NCBI RefSeq assembly: GCF_041379945.2
Contig: NZ_JBFTXJ020000001.1
Span: forward strand, 186,001 to 250,000
Direction: 5' to 3'
DNA from: Aneurinibacillus sp. REN35
Lineage (GTDB): Bacteria > Bacillota > Bacilli > Aneurinibacillales > Aneurinibacillaceae
DNA length: 64,000 nucleotides
Of the stretch, positions 16,734-25,907 are shown one piece after another. A program made the position numbers and the translations under genes. The first letter of the stretch is position 1; each line of letters opens with the position of its first letter. Under the pieces are notes generated by a model. It made no database searches, was not told where the DNA came from, and saw nothing but the letters and a program-made list of their open reading frames with translations.

Positions 16734-17031
16734 ACTCCCTTTGTCTGCGCCGGTATGTTTTTTCGCGTTCTTGCTGCAGCTTCTCGTATATATCCATATA
16801 TCGTTTACGGTATTCAATCACCAATAGCCTTGATTTCACACAAAGCTCAAACAATTCACCACACTGTTTTCGATATTCGAACACGAGCTGGAGCAATTGC
16901 TCTTTATCGGAGATAGGACGGGGCGGGATACCTGCCTGCTTCTCTCTCCTTTCCCGCTGCCGTCTTTCTTCCCTTGTCGGAAATGGAATCACGTTGTCCC
17001 TATCATCCACCATGTTCACCCCATTTACCAT
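16732..17031 (-). CDS. Small charged protein of unknown function
   Basis: About 93-99 residues, very rich in Arg, Glu and Lys, with NVIPFPTREERRQ near the start and a helical second half (residues about 40-95). ATG 17013 is 3 nt after GGGGTG, too close; ATG 17031 lacks a ribosome site, so the start is uncertain. No family recognised. The next two reverse-strand genes have similar small size. Confidence 0.55.
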   Translation of the reverse strand: MVNGVNMVDDRDNVIPFPTREERRQRERREKQAGIPPRPISDKEQLLQLVFEYRKQCGELFELCVKSRLLVIEYRKRYMDIYEKLQQEREKTYRRRQRE

Positions 17032-17118
17032 TATTGTATTACGGGAATAAACATGCTGCTTCCGCAGATGTACGCATGCATGTAAGAAAAGGCGGTCTAG
17101 GGACTATCTGCTCAAAAA

Positions 17119-17457
17119 TTAAACCTTGGTCTCAATAATTGCGGCAGCACCAGCAATTGCTAATACGAGCAACAGCAGGAACGAGGCAGGGATGAGGACA
17201 TATAAGGCCACGATGAATGCCGCTATCCATATCCCTACACACCAGTAACAGCTTAGAAGTGAACCGATCCAGGCGCGAAGCCCCTGACCTTTGATTTCCA
17301 CATGGCGAATGACCTGCCCGTCCGGCGTCTCTTCAAACGTAATCGTAAGGAAGGGATTACGCAAAAATGCGGTGATTTCGTCAAACACGATCAAATGGGT
17401 CAAACGAAATGATGCTAGAATCAAAACGACAAGGTGGAGCCAGGATAATTCCGGCAA
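17119..17457 (-). CDS. DUF1360 membrane protein (YngL-like)
   Basis: 112 residues from TTG 17457 with a GGGGG run about 7 nt before it. The N-terminal helix LHLVVLILASFRLTHLIVFDEI, the GLRAWIGSLLSCYWCVGIW segment and two C-terminal hydrophobic stretches match the DUF1360 family, whose Bacillus subtilis member YngL is of unknown role and associated with sporulation genes in several species. CYWC is the family's invariant Cys pair. Confidence 0.82.
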   Translation of the reverse strand: MPELSWLHLVVLILASFRLTHLIVFDEITAFLRNPFLTITFEETPDGQVIRHVEIKGQGLRAWIGSLLSCYWCVGIWIAAFIVALYVLIPASFLLLLVLAIAGAAAIIETKV

Positions 17458-17514
17458 ATAAACACCCCCTTTCTTTCTATGTTGTATTGTATGCCTGTCA
17501 CCCTCGTAAGTGCG

Positions 17515-17545
17515 CAAAAAAAAGAATAGAGAGATCCCTATTCTT
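17515..17545 (-). terminator. Reverse-strand terminator overlapping a stop codon
   Basis: AAGAATAG and CTATTCTT form an 8-bp stem; on the reverse strand the stem is followed by TTTTTTTG. The TAG of the gene at 17538-17816 lies in the stem. Confidence 0.8.
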
Positions 17546-17816
17546 CTTGCTTGTCGGTATCTTTTTTTCGTTTTTTCATATTCTCGTATTCTTCCATGAG
17601 CCGTTGAAGTACATCGTCCGATACTTCAACGAAGTGGTCGAGCTCGCGCATTGTGAGTAGACACTGGCTTCTACCATCAATGGTTGTAAAGCGAAACAGT
17701 ATATGCCCGCCTGAGAGCACATCCGCCACTTCCCAGATGAACCGCGTACCTGCTTTGAAGCGTTTTCCCCGTCCATAAATGGGGTGGAAGGGACGATAAT
17801 TTTCTACAACCCACAT
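17538..17816 (-). CDS. Small protein of unknown function
   Basis: 92 residues with a strong AGGAGGGG ribosome site 4 nt before ATG 17816. The first 60 residues look like a small beta barrel (YGRGKRFKAGTRFIWEVADVL...) and the last 30 are a charged helix (EEYENMKKRKKDTDKQEE). I do not recognise it. It is separated by about 130 bp from the helicase gene transcribed in the same direction. Confidence 0.65.
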   Translation of the reverse strand: MWVVENYRPFHPIYGRGKRFKAGTRFIWEVADVLSGGHILFRFTTIDGRSQCLLTMRELDHFVEVSDDVLQRLMEEYENMKKRKKDTDKQEE

Positions 17817-17947
17817 AAGGCCCCTCCTGTCCTCTTGCCCGCCCGTTCCCCGAGCAGCTACCGCGCATTGTAAAAGAGAGTGTGTATATACAGTATATGC
17901 AGGGGATGTCGGGAGGGAACCGAAAGTGTCCGGTGGTTTTGTATTTG

Positions 17948-20002
17948 CTACCCCGTGAAGAAACGATGCAGCTCATCCATATGCTTCGCAAGCTTAGCAG
18001 GCGGGAGACTCTTTATGACCTGATGACCGTAGCGTTTTGTATGCAGACGGGAATCAAGAATAACGACGACACCCCGATCGCGTCGTGTACGAATCAGCCG
18101 CCCGAATCCTTGTTTGAGGCGCAAAATAGAGAAGGGAAGCATATATTCCATAAAGCTGTCGCGCCCCCGCTTGCGCAGTCTTTCGGTCCGGGCTTGGGTC
18201 AGCGGGTCGCTCGGCACAGGAAAAGGCAGCTTGGCGATCACCACGCAAACGAGATCGTCACCAGGCACGTCCACGCCCTCCCAGAATGATTCACAGCCGA
18301 ATAACACATGATTGGTGTCGGTACGGAATTGCTGAAGAAGCTGATCGCGTGAAAGCTGCGGGCCATGCAAGAGACCCTTAAGTTGATAGCGTTCTAACCA
18401 TGGCTCCATGGCTTCATAGATCCGGTTCATCTGACTGTATGAGGTGAATAGGAGAAATGTCCGGCCGCGTGTGGCAGCCACAATCTCTTTCATGGAAGCG
18501 ATGAGGAAATCCTCATACTCTCGCTCGGTCGGTGCCGGAGCGTCTTCCGGCACAAGCAGCACCGCCTGCTCCTCATATTTAAAGGGACTTGGTGTCTCCA
18601 TCGTCTCATACTCATCAATCCCCATCCGTCCAGCAACAAAGGAGAAGTCTCCCTGTGTTGTCAGCGTTGCAGAGGTGAGAATTACGGCTTTTTGCTCAAA
18701 AAGCTCTTCTCTAAGAATTCCGCTTACATCGATGGGCGCTGAATATAGGTGCAGCATAGCAGCCCAGGCGAATTCATCCCGAATCAGCGGCATATGCTCT
18801 TTATGAGGAGGTTCTTCATATGCGACCCATGTCGCCCATTCGTCCGGCGATTGATTTGCAAGCACATGGCATACCATCCGCTCCATTTGCTCGATCTGTC
18901 CGATATACCGACTGAGCCCGATCACGGTTTCTCCTTCACCCTCCTTTGATTCCAACTCCTTTCGCTTGTCAATGAAAGCCATTTTCCACTCGTTGAAATA
19001 GGGCTTACAGATATCGGCTTGCGCAATGTTTTTCTTAAGTAAGTATTCATTCTGTGGCCTCTCGGCTAGCGCGCGGGAAAGCGGGGCGAACAGCTCGATA
19101 AGCTGTGTTGTCAGCCGGACGCGAATTCCCTCTACCTGACGCTCGAGATCCGGTGCATCAAGCTCGCGCGCCCAGTGCGCCCGTTTTCGTAAGAAGCGGT
19201 TGAATAGCGTATTCACCTCTTCAATACTGACATGGTACGTATACTGTTTGGTAACCTGATCTTCCACACGGTGGGCTTCATCCATAATTACCGCATCATA
19301 CTCGGGAAGAATGCTGGCACCTTGCCGCCTAAGGATCAGATCGGTGAAGAATAGGGCGTGGTTAACGACAATGATTTGCGCATTCTGCAATTTTTTACGT
19401 GCCTGTTGGATGAAGCATTCTTTATAGAAGGGACTGTTTTTGCCCATACAATCTTCACCATCACCCTGTATGGCTGAAAAAAGTCCCGGAGGCATGGGCA
19501 GTGCCACCTCATCGCGGTCCCCTATTTTCAAGGAGGGCAGTTTTTTCTTTACATGCTGCAGAATAGGTTGATCCTTTACCTCCTTTGTCAGACTATCTTT
19601 TAATAGTTCATCAAATCGCCGTTTGCAGATATAATTGCCGCGCCCTTTTGCCAGCTCATAATGAAAATCTTCGGCAAGTTCCGGATCAAGTGCATGAAGA
19701 ACCTTGCGTACCATTGGCAGTTCCTTTTCTAGAAGCTGCTGCTGGAGCGTAATTGTATTGGTCGAGATGATGACGCGCTTTTCATTTTTTAACGCCCACC
19801 ATGCAGCAGGCAGAGTATAACCAAATGATTTACCTGTTCCGGTACCAGCCTCAATCAGACCATGCTTCTCCTGCTTTAAGCAGCGCAGGACGAGATTAGC
19901 CATCTCAAATTGCGCGCGTCGCGGCTGGTATTGCGGCAGGAAACCAGACAGAATTCCATTTCGTTTAAATATGCGATGCAGTGTTTTTGAGTACGTTGCC
20001 AT
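17948..20002 (-). CDS. DinG/YoaA-family ATP-dependent DNA helicase with one Fe-S cysteine replaced
   Basis: 684 residues, an XPD-like superfamily 2 helicase without the N-terminal exonuclease of Bacillus DinG. Walker A AGTGTGKS is at 52-59, DEAH at 241-244, a SATL motif III-like segment follows, and QGFGRLIRTRRDRG is motif VI. The Fe-S region has NYIC (Cys126), Cys185 and Cys196, but position 190 is Ser (codon AGT) where the known Escherichia coli DinG pattern has its third Cys (spacing +5/+6 conserved). Family members unwind 5'-overhang DNA, R-loops or D-loops. ATG 20002 lacks a strong ribosome site. Confidence 0.9.
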   Translation of the reverse strand: MATYSKTLHRIFKRNGILSGFLPQYQPRRAQFEMANLVLRCLKQEKHGLIEAGTGTGKSFGYTLPAAWWALKNEKRVIISTNTITLQQQLLEKELPMVRKVLHALDPELAEDFHYELAKGRGNYICKRRFDELLKDSLTKEVKDQPILQHVKKKLPSLKIGDRDEVALPMPPGLFSAIQGDGEDCMGKNSPFYKECFIQQARKKLQNAQIIVVNHALFFTDLILRRQGASILPEYDAVIMDEAHRVEDQVTKQYTYHVSIEEVNTLFNRFLRKRAHWARELDAPDLERQVEGIRVRLTTQLIELFAPLSRALAERPQNEYLLKKNIAQADICKPYFNEWKMAFIDKRKELESKEGEGETVIGLSRYIGQIEQMERMVCHVLANQSPDEWATWVAYEEPPHKEHMPLIRDEFAWAAMLHLYSAPIDVSGILREELFEQKAVILTSATLTTQGDFSFVAGRMGIDEYETMETPSPFKYEEQAVLLVPEDAPAPTEREYEDFLIASMKEIVAATRGRTFLLFTSYSQMNRIYEAMEPWLERYQLKGLLHGPQLSRDQLLQQFRTDTNHVLFGCESFWEGVDVPGDDLVCVVIAKLPFPVPSDPLTQARTERLRKRGRDSFMEYMLPFSILRLKQGFGRLIRTRRDRGVVVILDSRLHTKRYGHQVIKSLPPAKLAKHMDELHRFFTG

Positions 20003-20200
20003 ACGTTCGATCCTTACATTTTTCTTTCATCATAGCAAAACGAATGTTCTGATTCTACCATTATGAAGTTGTTTCCTGTATCTGTTCGAAACTTTCCTGA
20101 TAAAGGACAGAGGATATTGGAATAATATAGTAGAAGTATGTACGTTATAGAATGATACGTTGTAAAAGAAAAAAGAGAAATACTAGGGTTCGGGGTGAGG

Positions 20201-21181
20201 ATGATGCTGGGGAAAGAATATGGCGATGATGGGTGTGGAAAAGTAGAAAGGGCCTGGCATGAGAGTGAAGAGCGCTACCGTCTATTGGTGGAGCATTCGC
20301 CGGATACGATTGCGGTGCATGCAGAAGGCAGGTTTGTATTTATCAATCGGGCTGGGGTTGATTTATTTGGCGCAGCCTATCCAGAAGATTTGATTGGCAG
20401 GCCGCTGCTTGATTTTATTCATCCAGATACGATCGATGTGGCGGAGAGGCGGATTGCCAGATCATATCAAAACCAAGGGCGTGCCGGTCGGATTGAGGAG
20501 AAGCTGATCCATCTAAATGGAAGGATCATCGATGCTGAGATTTCTACCATTCCGGTCATGTATGAGGGAAGACCTGCGACTCAGGTTATCATCCGTGACG
20601 TGACAGCACGTAAAGAGATGGAACGCATGCTTTATGAAGCGAATGAGAAGCTGCGCAAGCTGTCGATGATGGACGGCCTGACAGGCATTTCCAATCGCCG
20701 CTGTTTTGACGAGAGTCTAACAGACGAATGGCAGACGGCGCTTTCCCTTTTGCTCATCGATATTGACTGTTTTAAGGCATATAACGATACGTATGGACAT
20801 CTGCAGGGGGATGAGTGCTTGCGGCAGGTTGCCAAGGCGCTTGAGGATGCGCTGCCGGATTGTTTGGTTGCCCGGTATGGGGGCGAAGAATTCGCCGTGC
20901 TGCTGCCGGATACGAAGCGGATAGAAGCGTTCTCCTGTGCGCAGCAGTTATGCTGTCGCATCGCATCGCTTCGTATCGAGCATATCTCCTCTACCGTAGA
21001 TGCCTGCATCACAGCGAGCATTGGGGCAGCGACGATGTATCCTGTGCGCGCCGATGACAAGGTTCTGCTTATCGATGGAGCGGATCAAGCCCTGTACAAG
21101 GCCAAACAGCAGGGACGCAATCAAGCCATCAGCACAGAGGGAGCGACGTCCCTTTTGTCAAAAATGGAGCGGGAAGGTTAA
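20201..21181 (+). CDS. PAS-GGDEF diguanylate cyclase
   Basis: About 326 residues, cytosolic. A PAS domain spans about 20-140 (EERYRLLVEHSPDTIAVH...FINRAGVDLFGA, ending VIIRDVTARKEMER), a short helix follows, and the GGDEF domain runs to the end with active-site YGGEEF and the upstream LLIDIDCFKAYNDTYGH metal segment. No RxxD inhibitory site is evident before GGEEF. It should make c-di-GMP from GTP under control of the PAS ligand. The GTG at 20195 and the ATGs at 20201 and 20204 are all possible starts. Confidence 0.9.
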   Translation: MMLGKEYGDDGCGKVERAWHESEERYRLLVEHSPDTIAVHAEGRFVFINRAGVDLFGAAYPEDLIGRPLLDFIHPDTIDVAERRIARSYQNQGRAGRIEEKLIHLNGRIIDAEISTIPVMYEGRPATQVIIRDVTARKEMERMLYEANEKLRKLSMMDGLTGISNRRCFDESLTDEWQTALSLLLIDIDCFKAYNDTYGHLQGDECLRQVAKALEDALPDCLVARYGGEEFAVLLPDTKRIEAFSCAQQLCCRIASLRIEHISSTVDACITASIGAATMYPVRADDKVLLIDGADQALYKAKQQGRNQAISTEGATSLLSKMEREG

Positions 21182-21194
21182 CTTTCCGCTCCAT
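21164..21194. terminator. Terminator shared by convergent GGDEF and EAL genes
   Basis: A 31-bp near-palindrome (ATGGAGCGG...CCGCTCCAT) spans the last codons and stop of the GGDEF gene and abuts the EAL gene stop. The T run follows on the reverse strand (CCATTTTTGAC), so it mainly ends the EAL transcript. Confidence 0.85.
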
Positions 21195-22258
21195 TACCCT
21201 GTCGGATGAATGAACGTGGGAGGAAGCGCTAAGAGAGGTTTTGCTGCTGGTTTCCCGAAATAATAGCCTTGAAATAATTCATAGCCCATTTCGCATAAAA
21301 AGTGAAAATCGGTTGCTGATTCCACTCCTTCCGCCAAAGGCTTGGCGTTCAACTCGCGGGAGAGTTCCAAAATCGCCTTCGCCGTGCGCTGTTTAGCGGG
21401 ATCGCTGCTGATGCCGTTTGCGAATTCCATTGCCAGCTTCACTACATCCGGCTCCAATTCTGACAGAAGGCGAAGACTATTATAACCGGTTCCTACATCA
21501 TCTAACGCATATTTGAAGCCTTGACGCTGGTAATAGCGAAGAATGGACTTGAGATGCTCCACGTTTTTGATTTCATCACTTTCCACAATTTCAAATACAA
21601 TCTGCTCCGGCCGCAGTCCCGCTTGTTCTATCATGCGGCACGTTGACGCAAGACAGTGCTCTGGATTGTAGATGGCGGTCGGTAAAAAATTAATAAAGAC
21701 CATCTGATCCGTACCAATACATGTACTATTCTTAACAGCTTCAAGGCGGCAGGCTCGGTCCAATGCAAATAGGCGATTTCGCAGGCGTGCTGCTTCAAAA
21801 AGGTGAAAAGGTGAAATAATATGGCCATCCGGATCGATGCCCCGCGTTAACAACTCATAGCCGATAATTTCCATGCGGTTGTTCTTCCGCGCTAAAATAG
21901 GTTGATAGTACGTGAGAAGAGAGCGAGTACGAATGACATCATCAACCCAGCTTGCCTCCCGTTCTCCTCGAAATGCCTGAATGGGGCGCATAGATGAAGG
22001 GTCAAAAGGCGAATCCAGCGGCCCTGCAGGCATGGCACGTACGTCATCTTCTTCGTAGTGGGCAAGCAAATAATCCATCATGTCGTAGAAAAGAGATTCA
22101 GTCATCCAGTACATGCCCTCATCCACCTGTCGCCATTCGTGCGCAGCGGCCGCTGCTGCATATGTATCCAGAAAGGATATGTCCAACGTTTTGCAAAAGT
22201 AAAGCATATACCCTCTATCGGCAAGCTGACAAGCCTCACATTCGTGCTGTTGTCTCAT
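21194..22258 (-). CDS. EAL-domain c-di-GMP phosphodiesterase
   Basis: 354 residues. Residues 1-100 form an unrecognised N-terminal region with CEAC at 7-10 and Cys22. The EAL domain starts near 112 (YYQPIL). The signature reads YELLTRG (Glu135) instead of EAL. The remaining catalytic set is present: an Asn in INFLP, Glu in FEIVES, LDDVGTGYNSL, the Lys in VVKLAMEF, Glu in AEGVE and Gln in FQGYYFGKP, so activity is likely. It overlaps the upstream gene by ATGA and converges on the PAS-GGDEF gene 12 bp away. Confidence 0.9.
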   Translation of the reverse strand: MRQQHECEACQLADRGYMLYFCKTLDISFLDTYAAAAAAHEWRQVDEGMYWMTESLFYDMMDYLLAHYEEDDVRAMPAGPLDSPFDPSSMRPIQAFRGEREASWVDDVIRTRSLLTYYQPILARKNNRMEIIGYELLTRGIDPDGHIISPFHLFEAARLRNRLFALDRACRLEAVKNSTCIGTDQMVFINFLPTAIYNPEHCLASTCRMIEQAGLRPEQIVFEIVESDEIKNVEHLKSILRYYQRQGFKYALDDVGTGYNSLRLLSELEPDVVKLAMEFANGISSDPAKQRTAKAILELSRELNAKPLAEGVESATDFHFLCEMGYELFQGYYFGKPAAKPLLALPPTFIHPTG

Positions 22259-22707
22259 TGTTTTTCCTCCCCAGTCTTGTTATGTGCCATCGCCATCTTG
22301 CGCCACCAGGCTTCAGCCTGGTTCAAAAGAGAAAGAACCTGAGATGCGACAAGAAAGTAATTGTCCGCATTCCCCTCGCGTTCTTCGTATACAAAATAAA
22401 AAAAATCACAATCCCCATTACGTGTACCTAGAACTGTGCGTTTGGAAACATCAAGAATATCAACAGCACGTACGTCATTGGGCGCAACTTTTTCTCCCCA
22501 CAGCATGTATGCACCATCCGGCGAACATACAGCCGCTTCCAAATAAAAGTAATAGCCCCACTTGCTAAATTGAAAGGAAAGCAGATCGATTTGTTTATCA
22601 GACAGGCGGCGAAAATGAGGAAAGTGGCCGGTGAAATTACGCTCATGTAAAAGAGGAACAATTCTCTCGCGCAGTACCTGCTGCATATGCAAGGTAGCTT
22701 GATTCAT
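22255..22707 (-). CDS. DUF4304-like protein
   Basis: 150 residues. The layout RERIVPLLHERNFTGH followed by FRRLSDKQIDLLSFQFSKWGYYFYLEAA is typical of the DUF4304 family, whose function is unknown; the match is by eye. ATG 22707 has AGGGAGAAGAGT upstream, so the longer start at 22740 is not used. It overlaps the EAL gene by ATGA, so both are co-translated. Confidence 0.65.
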   Translation of the reverse strand: MNQATLHMQQVLRERIVPLLHERNFTGHFPHFRRLSDKQIDLLSFQFSKWGYYFYLEAAVCSPDGAYMLWGEKVAPNDVRAVDILDVSKRTVLGTRNGDCDFFYFVYEEREGNADNYFLVASQVLSLLNQAEAWWRKMAMAHNKTGEEKQ

Positions 22708-22966
22708 ACTCTTCTCCCTTACTCCTAGTATGCGGTGCATAGTTTTGCATATTTTATATATTTATTTTACAATTATTATACATTAAAAGAAAGAGCGAGT
22801 ATGAAAAGAACAGGCAAATGGTCGGACCTCGTAAATATAATGTTCAACTGAGAGAATTTGGGGAATAAGATAAGAGAAATAATTGTACAAACTTTTAGTA
22901 GTGTGCGAAATAGAACAGGTATAATAGAAAATTATAACTATGTAAAGAAAGGTGCGAGATATATCT

Positions 22967-23797
22967 ATGGCTCATCAGCTGCAGCAGCAAATCATTGAAG
23001 AATTATGTGCAAAACCAAAAATCAAACCGGCTGAGGAAGAAAGAAGACGCATTGATTTTCTAAAAGAATATTTAACGCAATCCACCATGCAGGGATATGT
23101 GCTTGGCATCTCTGGCGGACAAGATTCCACACTGGCAGGTCGATTGGCGCAGCGCGCCGTCGAAGAACTGCGTACAGAAACGAAAAAAGACTATATATTT
23201 GTCGCGGTGCGGCTTCCATACGGCGTACAAAAGGACGAAGATGACGCACAGCGGGCATTGGCATTTATCCAACCGGATAAGACGTTTACCGTGAATGTGA
23301 AGCCAGCAGTGGATGCCGCCTATCAATCATTTACAGAGGCTACGGGCGAGAAGCTATCCGACTACTTGAAGGGTAACGTGAAAGCGCGGGAGCGTATGAA
23401 GGTGCAGTATGATCTTGGAGCACATTATAAGCTGCTCGTGATTGGAACGGATCATGCAGCAGAAGCGGTCACAGGCTTTTTCACAAAATACGGAGACGGG
23501 GCCTGTGACGTGGCACCGTTGTATGGGCTTACCAAGCGGCAGGGCCGCGAGATGTTGAAGCAAATGGGCGCAGAAGAGCGCTTGTATATGAAAGTGCCAA
23601 CAGCAGACCTTGAAGAAGACAAGCCACTGCTGCCGGATGAGACGGCGCTTGGCGTATCGTATGAAGAGCTTGATGATTATCTAGAAGGTAAAGAGGTAAG
23701 TGAAAAAGCCGCCGAGACGATTGAAGGACATTATATGAAAACACGCCACAAACGTCACGAACCGGTAACACCACAGGATAGATGGTGGAAGGAATAA
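22967..23797 (+). CDS. nadE: NH3-dependent NAD+ synthetase
   Basis: 276 residues, the length of ammonia-type NadE. The PP-loop [12 protein letters not shown] near 48 binds ATP, and the C-terminal [21 protein letters not shown] and [12 protein letters not shown] segments are family hallmarks. It converts deamido-NAD+ to NAD+ using ammonia. ATG 22967 is chosen, with AAAGGTG about 14 nt before it; a GTG-type longer frame (22952) overlaps that site. It is monocistronic with its own terminator. Confidence 0.96.
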   Translation: MAHQLQQQIIEELCAKPKIKPAEEERRRIDFLKEYLTQSTMQGYVLGISGGQDSTLAGRLAQRAVEELRTETKKDYIFVAVRLPYGVQKDEDDAQRALAFIQPDKTFTVNVKPAVDAAYQSFTEATGEKLSDYLKGNVKARERMKVQYDLGAHYKLLVIGTDHAAEAVTGFFTKYGDGACDVAPLYGLTKRQGREMLKQMGAEERLYMKVPTADLEEDKPLLPDETALGVSYEELDDYLEGKEVSEKAAETIEGHYMKTRHKRHEPVTPQDRWWKE

Positions 23798-23811
23798 CAA
23801 CGATAAGAATG

Positions 23812-23843
23812 AGTCCTCCAGCTTCGGCTGTGAGGGCTTTTTT
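23812..23843 (+). terminator. Terminator after nadE
   Basis: TCCTC and GAGGG close an outer stem and CAGC/GCTG an inner UUCG tetraloop stem, followed by six T. Confidence 0.88.
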
Positions 23844-23884
23844 CGAACCGGACACAAAGAATTAGGAGAGGAGTGCACCATTGT

Positions 23885-24958
23885 ATGGATGCTCATAAAA
23901 TTATTGAACGTTTCAAGACGCTGGTCGATGTACCGAGTCCCGCTGGCTATACGGATATGATTATACCGGTTCTAGAGAGCTATTTGGAGGAGATCGGTAT
24001 TACGGCGAGCCGTACCCGCAAAGGCGGCTTGTTCTTCAGCATAAAGGGACAGGAGCAGAAACACCCGCGCATGATTACAGCGCACATCGACACATTGGGA
24101 GCGATGGTCAAGGAAGTGAAAAGCAACGGTCGTCTGCGCATCATGAAAGTAGGAGGATTTTCCTGGAATGTTGTCGAAGGCGAATACTGTACTATACTGA
24201 CGCGTGACGGAAAAAAGATCACAGGAACGCTTCTTCCGGTGTATGCCTCTGCCCACTTGTCAGAAGAGTACGAGAAGATGCCGCGTACCGAGGAGCTGAT
24301 GGAGATTCGGCTTGATATTCCGGTGCATACGGCTGAAGATGTACGCGCCCATGGGATTGAGGTAGGTGATTTTGTTGTCTTTTATCACCGGATGGTTGCA
24401 AGTGACAGCGGATTTATCAAGTCGCGCTATCTCGATAACAAAATCAATGTAGCTATTCTGCTTGAAACATTGGCTGAGATTAAGAGGAGTGGTACTGAGC
24501 TTCCGGTAACAACGTATTTTTATATTAATACGCATGAGGAGATCGGATATGGCGGCAATTCCAATATATCACCCGAGGTAAACGAATATTTAGCACTAGA
24601 CATTGGAATTGTCGGGCCTGGGCAGCGTTCAAGTGAGTATGAGGTCTCTTTTTGTGCGATGGATTCCTCCGGACCATATGACCGGGAGTTTATCCGTTTC
24701 TTTGTAGAATTGGCGGAGCGGCATAGGGTTCCGCATAAAATTGATATTTTCCCTTACTATAAATCAAATGCAAGCGCGGCGCTGGCATCCGGGCATGATT
24801 TGATTCGCGGACTTATCGGACCGGGAGTCGATGCCTCACATTCGCTTGAGCGCACGCATACGGAGAGCGTAGAGCATACGGCACGCTTGCTGCACTTGTA
24901 TCTAACAACCCCATCCCCCGTATACCTCACACAGTATGGCAAGCTTGAGCGCAAATAA
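23885..24958 (+). CDS. M42-family metallo-aminopeptidase
   Basis: 357 residues. The di-metal ligands of M42 peptidases are visible: AHIDTLG (about 60), SRYLDNKI (about 180), NTHEEIGYGG with the general-base Glu, the ALDIGIVG Asp and ASHSLERTHTES. These enzymes form tetrahedral dodecamers that trim peptides. An AGGAGAGGAG run precedes both GTG 23873 and ATG 23885; the ATG has the more usual spacing. The next gene follows after 12 bp, suggesting an operon. Confidence 0.93.
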   Translation: MDAHKIIERFKTLVDVPSPAGYTDMIIPVLESYLEEIGITASRTRKGGLFFSIKGQEQKHPRMITAHIDTLGAMVKEVKSNGRLRIMKVGGFSWNVVEGEYCTILTRDGKKITGTLLPVYASAHLSEEYEKMPRTEELMEIRLDIPVHTAEDVRAHGIEVGDFVVFYHRMVASDSGFIKSRYLDNKINVAILLETLAEIKRSGTELPVTTYFYINTHEEIGYGGNSNISPEVNEYLALDIGIVGPGQRSSEYEVSFCAMDSSGPYDREFIRFFVELAERHRVPHKIDIFPYYKSNASAALASGHDLIRGLIGPGVDASHSLERTHTESVEHTARLLHLYLTTPSPVYLTQYGKLERK

Positions 24959-24970
24959 GGAGGAATTCAT

Positions 24971-25876
24971 ATGAAAGTTGCAATTGCTGGTGGAAGTGGT
25001 TTTATCGGTACGCATCTACTAAAAGATTGGCGTAAAAAAAAGCATGAGATCATTGTCATTTCGAGAAGCTGCATGAAAGTCAAGGAATCGTTTCCCTTTG
25101 CTGCGTGCATAACATGGGATGAGCTGAAAAGCCATCCCGAGCGGCTTGAGGGCATCGATGTACTCGTTAATTTGGCAGGCGAATCAATTAACAGCGGACG
25201 CTGGACCGAGGCGCGCAAGCAGCGGATTCTACTCTCAAGGGTAGATACGACACAGAAGATTGCAGCCGCGGTATCCCAGTTGCAGCAAAAGCCTGATGTT
25301 GTTATCAATGGATCAGCCATCGGAATTTACGGCCAGTCTGATACGGCTAGATTTGATGAAGACAGCAAAGCAATTGCAGATGATTTCCTTGCACAGGTAA
25401 GTCGTCAGTGGGAGGCCGAAGCAGACCGTATTCGCGGCGTAAGGCTGGTGAAGATTCGTACCGGACTGGTGCTTGGTGTAGACGGAGGAGCCTTTTCTAA
25501 AATGGCGCTTCCGTATCGGATGTTTGCGGGGGGGAGAGTCGGCAGCGGGCGTCAATGGCATTCGTGGATTCATATTGCCGATTATGTTCGACTCATTAAT
25601 TTTTGTATTGAAAATGAAAGAATGGAAGGGCCGGTCAATGCAACGGCTCCTAATCCGGTAACGAATGAAGAGTTTGGACATGCTCTTGCACGCAAGCTGC
25701 ATCGACCGCATTGGCTGCCGGTTCCAGGCTTTGTCATGGCGCTGGCATTGGGGGAGATGTCGGAGCTTTTATTGCAGGGGCAGCATGTTGCACCGAAGAA
25801 GGCTGTAGCGCATGGGTTTGATTTTCATTATGCTGTAATTGACCGTGCGATTCAGGATTTGGTAAGCAAAATGTAG
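24971..25876 (+). CDS. TIGR01777-type SDR family oxidoreductase (YfhF-like)
   Basis: 301 residues. GGSGFIGTHL is the nucleotide loop, VNLAGESI and SAIGIYGQ are the TIGR01777 signatures, RTGLVLG and GSGRQWHSWIHIADYV follow, and a C-terminal APNPVTNEEFGHAL plus VLLG-type domain completes it. The catalytic Tyr/Lys pair of classical SDRs is only partly conserved in this family and the substrate is unknown. AAGGAGGAATTC precedes ATG 24971. Confidence 0.92.
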   Translation: MKVAIAGGSGFIGTHLLKDWRKKKHEIIVISRSCMKVKESFPFAACITWDELKSHPERLEGIDVLVNLAGESINSGRWTEARKQRILLSRVDTTQKIAAAVSQLQQKPDVVINGSAIGIYGQSDTARFDEDSKAIADDFLAQVSRQWEAEADRIRGVRLVKIRTGLVLGVDGGAFSKMALPYRMFAGGRVGSGRQWHSWIHIADYVRLINFCIENERMEGPVNATAPNPVTNEEFGHALARKLHRPHWLPVPGFVMALALGEMSELLLQGQHVAPKKAVAHGFDFHYAVIDRAIQDLVSKM

Positions 25877-25907
25877 CCGCAGGCAAATTAAAAAAGGGAG
25901 AGTTCAA

